Of a stretch of DNA of 64,000 nt, positions 14,501-24,480 are shown piece by piece. The notes beneath the pieces are model-generated. The model did not search any database and had not been told where the DNA came from. It saw only the letters and a list, made by a program, of their open reading frames with translations. Position 1 is the stretch's first letter. Each line of letters begins with the position of its first letter. The translations under genes were made by a program, and so were the position numbers. The stretch spans positions 23,555,368 through 23,619,367 of the forward strand of contig JALIRH010000004.1 of the NCBI GenBank assembly GCA_023055505.1, in the 5' to 3' direction. Origin of the DNA: Callipepla californica brunnescens. Its lineage: Eukaryota; Chordata; Aves; Galliformes; Odontophoridae.

Positions 14501-17500
14501 ATCCTCTGAAAAGAACCAGCAAAGAAAACACCAGCTGCTGTAGCTCCTACTCTTTCCTCAGTACCCTCCAGTCTCCCTCCCTCCTCCCTGCCTTCCCCAG
14601 ACTGTTTATTTTTACTGCTCGTGAATAGCCAGGAACTTGCTCCCTGCAACAGGATCAGCTGAGAACAAGCTGCAGTCTGTACGCTCCCTGAAATCTTGGT
14701 TTTGTCCAGCAGCTTACAACCAGCAGCAAAACAGTGGAGTAAAGGAGAGAAAGTGATACACGTCTTCTTTCTCACCCGGAGAGATGGAACTTTCATTCCG
14801 CATGCAGTGGGACTTCCCCAGCTCATTCTCTGTCAGCTTTCACTAGAGATTTTAAGCGTGCTTGGTTTATGAAAGAACGCTGTCATCACTTAAACTGTGA
14901 GTGTTTTGGGAAAGCAACCATTGTTTTACAGAGGTGTGCCTCACTCCCACAATAACCCTGACTGACTGCACACTAACAGAAATAGCACAACAGCTCTCCC
15001 ACCGGCAATGGCTGTTTCTTCTCAGGTTCTTCCAGTGCAAGAAAGATTCTGTCTTGACTAGCAGGACTCTCCCAAAGCTGGCAGTTACACCACAGCTCCA
15101 CAACCCCAGTGTCAGAGAAATGGCTGCCTCGCATGGTGAAATCCTCCTGGGTGACAGCCAGGCACGTGACGAAAGGGATAGCAAAGAACAGCAATTAGGG
15201 ACAGAGAAGTGAATAATAAGGAGGAGAGAAAGGGAGAGGGAAAAGGAAGGAAAAAAAAATGGAAGACAAAACAAAATTTAAACAATCCTCCAAAAAATTT
15301 GTAGGCAGGACAGCAGGAAAAGAAAATGGTGAATGTGATCAGATCATCCATGGGAAGAGCACCTTCTCTTCAGTACCTGTCTGAAGCTACCTCCTGTAGC
15401 CTGAGCACGTGGCAGCCAACATCTGTCCTGTGCTCCAGCCACATCTCTGGGAGGATCACACTATCCATGCTCAAGAAGCAAGATTTTGGGGAAGCCATGT
15501 TTGGAGTCTGGTCATCTGAGGAGCGAGGAAGTCCTTATCTACAGATACACCAAAATGCTAGTTTTCTCTAGACTCTTGCACTTGGACAGTCCAATGGCCA
15601 CCCTGACATCTATCTGCCAGCAAACCAGTTGTCACTGGATTCATACCAAGTGCTTCAACTCACATGCCACTGACAGGCATGAAATACTACGCCTGTCACC
15701 ATGGCAAATGGAGAAGCACTTGACTTCTGGAGAGGCGCATGTTCCACATCCCCAGCTGCAGCGTGAGCGGGAGGCTGCCTCACCACTGCTGCACGCCTGG
15801 TGCAGAACTGCTAATCGCTTTCAGATTGAAGCAGCTATTTGCTGCCAGGACTTCTCTGCCAAAAGATAACTGTGTGATACTGATAATCAGGCGCCCTGTG
15901 AAGATAAAATGTCTGTTACTTGCCTCTAAATGAAGAGGATGACAGGATTCTTATTATGGCAATCTGTTTGTGCTAGGGAAAAAGCTGAGCCTTTTATTGA
16001 AAAGTAGCAAAAAAATCTTATCTTGGCCTAGAAGTGCAGAAAGTGCAATTAATTAATTTGTTTCTGAAGTCTGAGCTCTAGACACAATAGATAGCAATGA
16101 GTTATATATTGTAATTACATGAAAGAGCAATCTATACTATAGCTTGCAGTTGAGTGCATAATTAGGAGTGAAAGATTGATGTTAAACATGGTCAGATGAC
16201 TAATACACCAGTAACAACCAAACTGGTTGGGCAAGAGCAACAGACACCTGAAATAGCAACTGATATCTTGACAAATAATGATGCTGTTCTCTATCTTGAT
16301 TATCTTCCTTTAGCCTGGTAATTAACTTGTCCTAACAGCACTGAGTGCAGCGCAGCATTCAGGACAGCAAGGACAGCACTTGCTCCATGTGTAGCTGCTG
16401 TCATGCCCTTGCTTTGCCACATACTCTTGATCCTCCCTCAAAAGCACCACGGCATGCTCCCAGGAGGCACACCACGGGTAAGGACACACAAGCAGAAATG
16501 ACAGGTGATGGCTGCCTTCTGAGGGACTTGTTCTAATGATGCTCTTAGATGAAGGTTAGAGGAAAGCATATCTTGAATACAAAACAATGATAGGTAAAAC
16601 TTCAGCATAGGTAAAGTGTGGATTTTAGAAAATACTTTATCTTTGTGATGTTCCCCATAAGAACTGAGAGCATTCTTCCTCCAATGAACTTCTAGCTCTT
16701 CTGCTAAGTTCAGGTGATGATAAAATACAGTTTGGTCATTGTAAGGTTTAAGCATGGTAGATTTCCTGCATTAGTGTGTCTCACCAACAGAGCTCTATGC
16801 GAAAAATCACGACGTTCTTGTCAGTTCACGTCCTGGAAATGTTCACTTTGCTGGAAAGGAAAGAGAAAAAAGGAAATAAAGCCCTCTGACGTGGAGGTTT
16901 CTGGCACACAGTTCTGTAAACCTACTGCACTACCCGAATGCCATATCATCAAGCAACGCCATTCCTGAGCTTTGAAAGCTGTAGGACTTGTCGCAGGTTT
17001 TTAAGGCTGTGGGCAGTAACAAAGGGATTGCATTTATAGTACCTGCATTCCTTTTGAGAATTTCCTTGGCAGGGTTGCATTTAAGGCTCTGTGAATGGTG
17101 ATGGCTAAGCTACCTGCCACTGCAAGCAGGGATGACTCACTTTGTATTTCTATAGCCTGAGCGCTTACAAAGAGCCTGCCACTTCTAATCTCCCTGCGGC
17201 TCCTGTCTGCCGCTCAGTGTGTGTCTGAAGACAACATGTATTCAGGAAAACAGGGGGATGATGAAATAAAGGGAAAGGGATAGCAACAAACTCAAATTAC
17301 TGTTTTCGTACCTGTGTTTCCTGTTTTTGAGTAACTCCAGTTGTAGTTACAATGGTTGCTTTAATCTGCTTTACAGAGCGACACCCTGCAACCCTTAATC
17401 TCAGGAGATCCTTGTGAAAAATAAGGCCAGTAAGTGAGGTTAAATTTGGGAATGGACAGGGATCATGAGAGCCAAGCTCCAGCATGGTAGCAAAGGATGC

Positions 17501-18831
17501 TGTCTGAGTATGGAGATAGGAGAGCATGAGAGCACAGGAACGTTGTGAACTGATAAAAGCAGACTAGGGATTTGGCACCTAGCAGACTGTTAGAGAAGGG
17601 TGGCAGTAAGAAATGCAGAGTGAAGGGTGTGTTAGTGCAGTTCCTACTCAAATGAACTGACCACTACTGAAAACCATTGTCTCAAGACACAGTTAAAACC
17701 ATCGACTTGGGAGGACATTAAACTTTGAGTGTTGTAAGAAGCCATGAGTGACTCTTGCTGACAGTGATGTTCCAGAAGTACTGCACGTGGATCTCATTTT
17801 CTCTCGTGGGAGGCAGGAGGAAGGACAGCAACTAGCAATATTCAGTCTGCTATTTCAGACCAGCTGGCAAACTGTCCATGCTGCTTCTATGGCAGAAATG
17901 CCTTCCAGCACTCATTCCCTTAGGATCCAGTGCCTCTGCCTCCTTTCCCTGCCGCCTCCTTTCCTCTGGCCAGGCAGGCCTGCCAGGCGGGGGTGAGCCT
18001 GGGGCAGAGCAGGGAACAGGCAGACAGCTCATGAAGAAAACAGCTTTGCTATGCTTAGGTCCTGCAGTTTTTTTCTTTCCCCCTATTGTTAAATGGCATT
18101 GAATACCAGCAAAACAGGAAACTGCTGCCTCCAGCCTCTGACCCAGTGAGTGCAGCCCAGCTGTTAGCTGCTGGAGCGGCCTCCCCACCACACTGTTCCT
18201 AGAAAGTATCTGGATATTTGGAGGAGCATTAGGGAAGATGAAGAATACAAGTAAAACTTGAATAAACAGGTAAACTTGGCAGGTCTTAAAAGAAGGGAGT
18301 CATACTGGAAGTATCTGGTTATGACGGTCAAAACTGTCTCTGTTTATCCAATATGAGGGCTTATGGAAATGAGAGCAATAATGTCTCAGCCGATCTCTGT
18401 CACCTCACTCATCTGGTAGCTAACTTGATTGCCTCTTTGTTGTGCTGTGCAGCTCTCACGTCACGCATCACTCAGGCTGTGAAGAAACCACTGTTTTACA
18501 GGCATGGCAGTTCGTGTTATGATCCCTAAACCTCAGAAGTCCAGCCAGGTCTTGTTTCTTTAGGCAGCCTCAGCAAAGACAGGAAATGGTGCTGGAGAGT
18601 TTGTAGGTGACCCCCTTCTTCCTGAGAAACCAACACCCCATGGTGTCAAGAGAATATATGCTGCTTGCAGGCCTGTCCTTTTGAGGAGAGTGAAGGTGGA
18701 GGACAGCAAGGACCTTGTGGCTCCTTTTATAATGACTCACTTTCATCTCCTTGTGCTTTCTGATATCAAGGACAATGTTGTCCTCCTTAGTGCCATTCTG
18801 TTGACCTAGAATTCCCTTATTCCCACTGAAG
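5521..18831. other. Intergenic DNA, no recognised gene
   Basis: About 13 kb without a supported gene. ORFs of up to about 170 codons occur, but the longest (13812-14318) opens with TTG rather than ATG, and none resembles a known protein. I noticed no CR1 3' end, LTR pair or tRNA-like structure. Purine-rich simple sequence lies near 15221-15260. Divergent or intergenic lncRNA exons could be present and would not be visible by reading. Confidence 0.55.
18392..18460 (+). repeat. Diverged duplicated segment, copy 1
   Basis: This segment aligns by eye to 19265-19334. The two share an exact 15-base core (ATCTCTGTCACCTCA), then a similar run through AGCT..A.CTT.ATT.CCTC to a common GCAGCTCT/ACAGCTCT end, at roughly 70% identity. 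It may be a remnant of an unnamed interspersed repeat or of an old local duplication. Confidence 0.45.
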
Positions 18832-19105
18832 GCTTTTTCTTTTCATTTCTTTCATTTTTCCTTTCCATTTTCCTTCCCTTTTTCTTTTCCTTTTTCCTTC
18901 CCTTCTCTTCCCTTCCTTTTCCTTCCCTTTCCCTTTCCCTTTCCCTTTCCCTTTCCCTTTCCCTTTCCCTTTCCCTTTCCCTTTCCCTTTCCCTTTCCCT
19001 TTCCTTTTCATTTTCCTTCCCTCTTGTTCTTTCTTTTTTTTTTCTTTTTTCCTTTTTCATTATTCTTCCTTTATTTTCTTTTTCTTTATCTTTCTTTCTG
19101 TCTTT
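18832..19105. repeat. Polypyrimidine tract with (CCCTTT)n core
   Basis: About 275 bases are almost entirely C and T on the plus strand. From 18925 to 19004 they form an essentially uninterrupted (CCCTTT)n array of about 13 units. The minus strand is therefore (GGGAAA)n, with more than a dozen GGG runs separated by AAA. Such mirror-symmetric homopurine-homopyrimidine DNA can form H-DNA, and the spaced G runs fit the G-quadruplex rule. The minus-strand ORF rich in Arg/Glu/Lys across it is an artefact of the repeat. Confidence 0.95.
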
Positions 19106-19264
19106 AAATACAGTGTGACATTCTTCAACCTGTTTCTTTAATGTGTACATAGAAAAAAAAAATCCCATAACCTCACTGGGACTGTCTGGTGGAAATTTTT
19201 CACAACTGCATTTCTGTGTTTTTTAAAGTAGGACACATCAACGTGAAAGAAATGATGCTCAACA

Positions 19265-19334
19265 CAATCTCTGTCACCTCATTACTCTTGAGCTCCAGCT
19301 TAATTACCTCCCTGATGCTTTGCACAGCTCTTAA
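19265..19334 (+). repeat. Diverged duplicated segment, copy 2
   Basis: Partner of 18392-18460, about 870 bp away on the same strand, with the polypyrimidine tract between the two copies. The shared core is ATCTCTGTCACCTCA; the remainder is diverged with small gaps. Confidence 0.45.
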
Positions 19335-22300
19335 CCAGACATTCGATGTCTGCTTAAAAATCTGCCATACAAAATGAAGTGATGATTATATATCTTCTCT
19401 CTTTTGGGGAGACGAGCTGTGAGGTTTGGTAAATATCACTTCTAGAGCACCCAGAAGGTGCATCATATTGTACGGGCCTTCTCCTGCACTACCAACAACT
19501 TGCTGGAGTTCACAGATGACTTACAAAGACCTGCAGAAACCAGACTTCAGGGTCATATCATGAAACTCACTTAAAGGTAAATAGAAAAGTTTTAACCCTA
19601 ATGAAATTGTGGTTTATTGTTTACTGCTCCGAAGAGAGAAGTTACGCTAACAGCTACCAAATTCTGACCTCCTGTATCTCACTATGACTGTACTGACGTC
19701 AGTGGGACTGCAAGAGAGATGAATTTGATGGCTTCTTTTCAGAAAGTCTTTGAGTGTCTTGTGTGAAAATCCATACTTCAAAGTACATGCATGGGGTATG
19801 CTTGAAAAATGCAAAACTTTCTCCTGGTTTAAATGCAGGCCTGGGTTTGCCATTAGCTGCTATTGTATTCCAATAATATTCCAAAAATGTAAGTGAGGTG
19901 CACACTGAAACTCACATCCCTAAGTACTGATAATAAGCTACCTTTAAAAGTATTAAATAAATGAGGTATAGCCTCTGAGCTATTGTGATGTTGGCCATGG
20001 AAAATGTAAACTGGGAGCTCAACCACATCAAGCACCTATGTGTGGCAAGTGTGGCACCATTTCCTGGTCATTTGGCTTGCTTTACACGTGTCCCATCTGC
20101 CTGGAATCCCAAGGGATGCCACTGTCATGTCACTACTGTGGAACTGCTCTGACACGTGTGCAGCACTCTCAGCTGTGAGTTGTGTTACCCCTCAGTGTGA
20201 GACACAGCATGGCACAGTGGTTCTTTGCGCTGGAGGTGCAGGGGAGAGCTGCAGCCTGGCTGCACACCTCACATGCACAGCCTCCAGCACAAGTCCACTC
20301 ATACCTCCCCAACCCTGCTCCCTGAAAACTATCCATTTTCACTATAATAACAATATGATGCATTTGAGTTTCAAGAAATATTTCTATTTCTTGGTCTCCA
20401 TCATTAAAAAATAAAAAAATCACAGCTAACATTGCTGTCACACAATGAAAGTAATTCTTTGAAAACAATGCTATGGAATAGTATTAAGGAAAATGTGAAG
20501 TATTCATGAAGACAAACAGCCAAGTTTAGCATAGAGCTCATGGCATGTTCCTCTGACACAACAGAAGACCTCCTGGCTCTTATAGAGAACTCTCCCTGGC
20601 AGCTGATCTCTGCCTCAGGGTCTTCTCGGTCGCATGCCCTGCTCTCTAGATGAGCTGTCAAAATGTCTTCTTTAGTTCTCCTCCTGAATCTATAATGTAT
20701 TTAAAACCTCATTTTCATTCTTGCTATTATTAGCTGATCAGGCAAATAATATCACTTAGCGCACATACCAGTTCAGTAGCTCCCCAGCCATTGCCCCTCT
20801 GCATATCCTTTGCTTTTCCTAACCTTCCTAAAGAAGGTTAAGAGCAGATTTGGTGGCAGACTTTCACCTGCACCTAGGTAACCTGCTAGTTGCTATGTCA
20901 GAAGTCAACCTAGCACTAGAAAAGAAAGAGTAACTGCTCACTGTGCTCATTAGAATTTTGCTTTACTTCCCCAGCACTCAACTTGAGTACATTTTGGTAG
21001 CTATCTCAGGGTTAACTGTCTTTCTGCCCAAGCAGCTGGCTGTTAAATTTTGGCAGTAGAGAGCTTTTCCTTTATCCATTAATCTCAGATCTGGTGAAGC
21101 TAGGAGGGCACCGAGGTGTGCACCTCTGTTTTTACAGCACTAATGATAGACTTGCAAGGAGAGTGTGTGTGTGTTACTGGTGTTCTGCTGTAATACTGAT
21201 TTTTTTTCCTGTGCATGGTTATACTTGGACGTGGCATGCTTAAACCTACACATCAAAGTGAATTACCAAAATGATCCAGTTGTGAATTGTGGGTCATTAT
21301 CTGTTATTAACTCATCTTGAGCAGCGTGGTGAGCAAACGGTAATTTACGGTATGCTATTACATTTCTGCTCACTGTGTTGTGTGGCAGCTGAATTTGTGC
21401 GTGTGATAGCCCCTAACGAGAGGTAAACTTCCAGTTTGTTCAAATAGGTCTTTGCCAACTTCTAAGAGAGCTGATCAAGAATGCAATTTACTTTTGATCA
21501 TCCTGTTTTTCCTCTTCCTGCCCCCCCAGCACACTTAGCAGAGGAGAAGGTCCCACCTCTGTTTCTTTTCAGTACAAGCTTGCTTCCAGGAAAACTTGGA
21601 AGCACAGCAGCAACCTCCTCCAGTTCCCTGCCAGATTTCCTTCAGGATTTAATGATTCAGGTGGCTTCATTTGCTAAATTTTTGCCAAAAAGAAAGAAAA
21701 AAAAAAAGTCTATCTCCACTGACACCACATAATAAAGTTGAGCAAACAGGAGGGCTGGTAGAAGCTTATTTTTATTGCCTGTCTCTTGTCACGTGACAGA
21801 TCAGGTTACAAAATACTAATGCCCCTGCCAGCTCTCAGGATCCAGCCATTCCTCTTGCTACTGTTTTAATCCAACCTATTTTCTCTCTTTTATTTATTTA
21901 TATATTTTTTTTTCTGGAGGCAGAGGGTGAGGGAGAAGGTATTACACTGGGGCAGGAGATAAAGCGAAAAGCAAGTGTATCGTGATTGGGAGTATCCCTT
22001 TAGCTCCTTCAGTGTTTGTTCAGCACTTTTTCACCAGCTGAATAGCTTATTCCCTCTGAGTGCTGGCAGCCTTTGGCAAAATTAAAGCAGTGTCAGCATT
22101 CTCTAGTTCCATCTATTTTTTTGGAAAGGAATTGTTAAAAATATTCCATTTTCACCTTGTTTGCAAGTTGTGATGAAGGCTTCTCCCCTAATTAAATGGT
22201 GACATTCTGGCTTGAAAAACTTTCACAATCAGGAGGATAAGCTACCAAAGAATAAAAAAAAAATCCTCTGCTGCACTTCTTTTGGAAACAAATTCAGCAA

Positions 22301-22669
22301 TTCAATAAAACTGCTGCTTTTATTAGCAGCGAGACTCCAAAAATTGCTGATAAAACAATACATTTGAAAAATGTAAACTTTATATAACTCTCTCGAGTTC
22401 TATACCATAACAGCAAAGTCTCCTATTAAGAGGCAAGGCCTTTCAATTTGTACAAAAGCAACCCCGGTACCTTGTGAACAGAGAGGGGCTGTGAGCAAAC
22501 TGAAGGATAGCAATGAGAGCTACAGTATGTGATCATCTGTGAGCGCTTGTGTGGAGAACAGGAGATGGCAGAGCTCCTCTGCCCATAATCTGTATTTTAC
22601 AGACATTAAGCAATGCTAAGAGGAACTGAACAACCACAACTTTGGGTCAAAATCTCTCAGTTTTTATTT
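19335..22669. other. Intergenic DNA, no recognised gene
   Basis: No supported coding exon. The AT-rich part around 22080-22420 has few CpGs, no simple repeat beyond short A runs, and several homeobox-like TAATTAAAT/ATTAGC words. It could be regulatory, but nothing firmer can be read. Confidence 0.5.
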
Positions 22670-23380
22670 TTATTTTTTTTCCCCATATCTTGGTACATAA
22701 GCTACATTGAGACAAAGGCTTTCCAAAAAACATGCATTCCTAAACCTTTCTAATGTTTTAAATGCATAAAGTAAGTAAGTTGCATGCTGGAAACACACGT
22801 TAGTCTTCAGTGAATTCTGAACAGTAGTCCTTGCCTTCTCTGTATTCCCTTTGTCTGGAACTGTGCTCTCTCTACTTTGTGGTTTCTTTTTCTTGCTCCT
22901 CTGCTCTGAAATATTTACTCCCCTTGCTGAATTAGTAGTCTGTCTGCCTGCAGAGAAGTGCTTCTTGACAGCGGTTTCTCCTTCCTCCCTTCTCCCAGCA
23001 TGCACTGCTATCAGAGCCTCTGCCATCAGAAATTCCTGCAAGGAGCTGTGCAGCCGCTGGTACGGTAGCTGCACTGCTACTGCTGCCTGGATAGCTAGCT
23101 TAACATTGGAACAACTATGGCAGCTCCCAATAGCAGGTTGAGACTTCCATGCAAAATGGGGGAAAACTGCACTCATCCCAGGACGTTCAGTGTTTTGTTG
23201 CATAAGTATAAGCATCCATCTTCCCTCATCTTTAGGAGAGAGGATCTGTGGTTCAGGAAAGTGAGGAGACCACACAAGAGCCCACTGGTGCACTGAAGGG
23301 TCGGCACTTGGACGAGGGCTTCTCCTTTGGCAAGCGTGAGTGGGCACGCATTTCTTTTGCCTCCCGGTTTCTATGGCCAT
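22670..23380 (-). other. Unassigned 236-codon ORF, divergent to SRP14
   Basis: An open frame runs from an ATG at 23380 to a TAA at 22672-22670. It remains open upstream to about 23512 without another ATG. The start context is ACCATGG, close to the ideal Kozak form. The predicted product is hydrophilic and Ser/Lys/Arg/Gln-rich with no domain, signal peptide or membrane segment that I recognise. It begins about 650 bp upstream of the SRP14 start codon, on the opposite strand, where a promoter-divergent lncRNA is known at the human locus (SRP14-DT/SRP14-AS1). It could be an exon of such a transcript, a lineage-specific protein, or a chance frame. Coding status is unproven. Confidence 0.25.
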
Positions 23381-23589
23381 GGTAGTTTCCAAGAGGGAGT
23401 ATGTTGCAACTGTTTTAGTTTTTTTCCCGTTTCTGTTGTGCTTCCACGAGTTGCCTACAACAATCTGCAACGCAACTGCACCATCCCCGTTCAGGTCTCT
23501 CCCGAAAATCAAACCGTGACAACAAGCTCACGCAGCGAGCAGCTCGTCACGCCCGCCAGGTGGATTTGTACACCTGAAGCCTTCCTTTC

Positions 23590-24480
23590 TCAGCGGCCGG
23601 TATCACGGGTGGGAAAACACCGCGGGGACAGGGACACGCACGGCGAGGACGCCGCGAGAACGGAGCCCCCACACGCGCGGCGGCGGCGGCGCCCCGGGCA
23701 GTGCGCAGCGCGGGCTGAGCGCGATCACAGCGCCCCCTGCTGGCGCTCGGTTAGCAGCCCGCGGGAGCTGAGCGCCAACGCCAGAACGCGCGTTCTGGGG
23801 ACGGGCTCTGCTTCTACGTCGCTCGTCCGTCGTCTGTTTAATGTATTGGGTATCACCCCCCCTCTCCCGCAGCGCGGGGCTGACGTGGCGCTCCGCTCGG
23901 CTCGGCGGGGCGGGGCGGGGCCTCGAGGGGCGGTGGGAGGGAGGGAGCGCTGCGGCGCATGCGCCCGTGCGTGCGTGGGCGAGCGAGCGCGCGCCCGCCG
24001 CTTCCGGCCGTGTCGCGCGGCGTGGAGCGGCCATGGTGCTGCTGGAGAGCGAGCAGGTGGGGCCGCGGGCGGTCTCCGGCCGCGTGAGGTGTTCCCGCGC
24101 CGGCTGCGGCGGGGAGAGAGGCCGGGGGGAACCCCGCGGTGCGCCGGGCCCGGGTCCCGCCTCGCCGGGGCTGCGTGTGTGTGGCGCCGGGCCGGCGGAG
24201 GGATCCGTCGGGTCCGTTGGGCGCGGCTGCAGCCGGGCGGTGCGGTGTGCTTGTGTTGCAGTTCCTGACGGAGCTGACGAGACTCTTCCAGAAGTGCAGG
24301 ACGTCGGGGAGCGTTTTCATCACGCTGAAGAAATGTAAGTGTTGTTGAGCGTGGCGGCGGCGGCTGAAATCGGTGTTGGCGCTGCTGGTGCGTGCTTTGG
24401 GAGGTCCGGGTGTGTGTCACAGCGTGTGGAGGAGCAGCACGGCAGCCGGGGACGGTGCTGGTGACCTGGGGCTGCGTTTC
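23590..24480. promoter_or_regulatory. SRP14: CpG island and promoter of SRP14
   Basis: GC and CpG content rise sharply here relative to both flanks, which marks a CpG-island promoter over SRP14 exon 1. Readable sites are a perfect NRF1 palindrome GCGCATGCGC (23955-23964), an array of GC boxes GGGGCGGGGCGGGG (23907-23920), and an ETS-like CTTCCGG (24001-24007) about 30 bp before the start codon. There is no TATA box in the expected place. This suite is typical of ubiquitously expressed genes. The G runs at 23907-23930 could also form a G-quadruplex. The transcription start is not determined. Confidence 0.85.

Noticed and set aside
14867..15351. Overlapping Leu/Phe/Ser-rich minus ORFs resembling membrane segments
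   Set aside because: They arise from a purine-rich simple stretch read in antisense; no conserved protein is visible.
18806..19168. Minus-strand ORFs rich in Arg-Glu and Gly-Lys
   Set aside because: They are translations of the GGGAAA repeat and its purine-rich flanks; low complexity, not genes.
23327..24420. Several long overlapping ORFs on both strands over SRP14 exon 1
   Set aside because: They are stop-poor frames caused by the high GC of the CpG island. The real coding exon here is only 24 nt.
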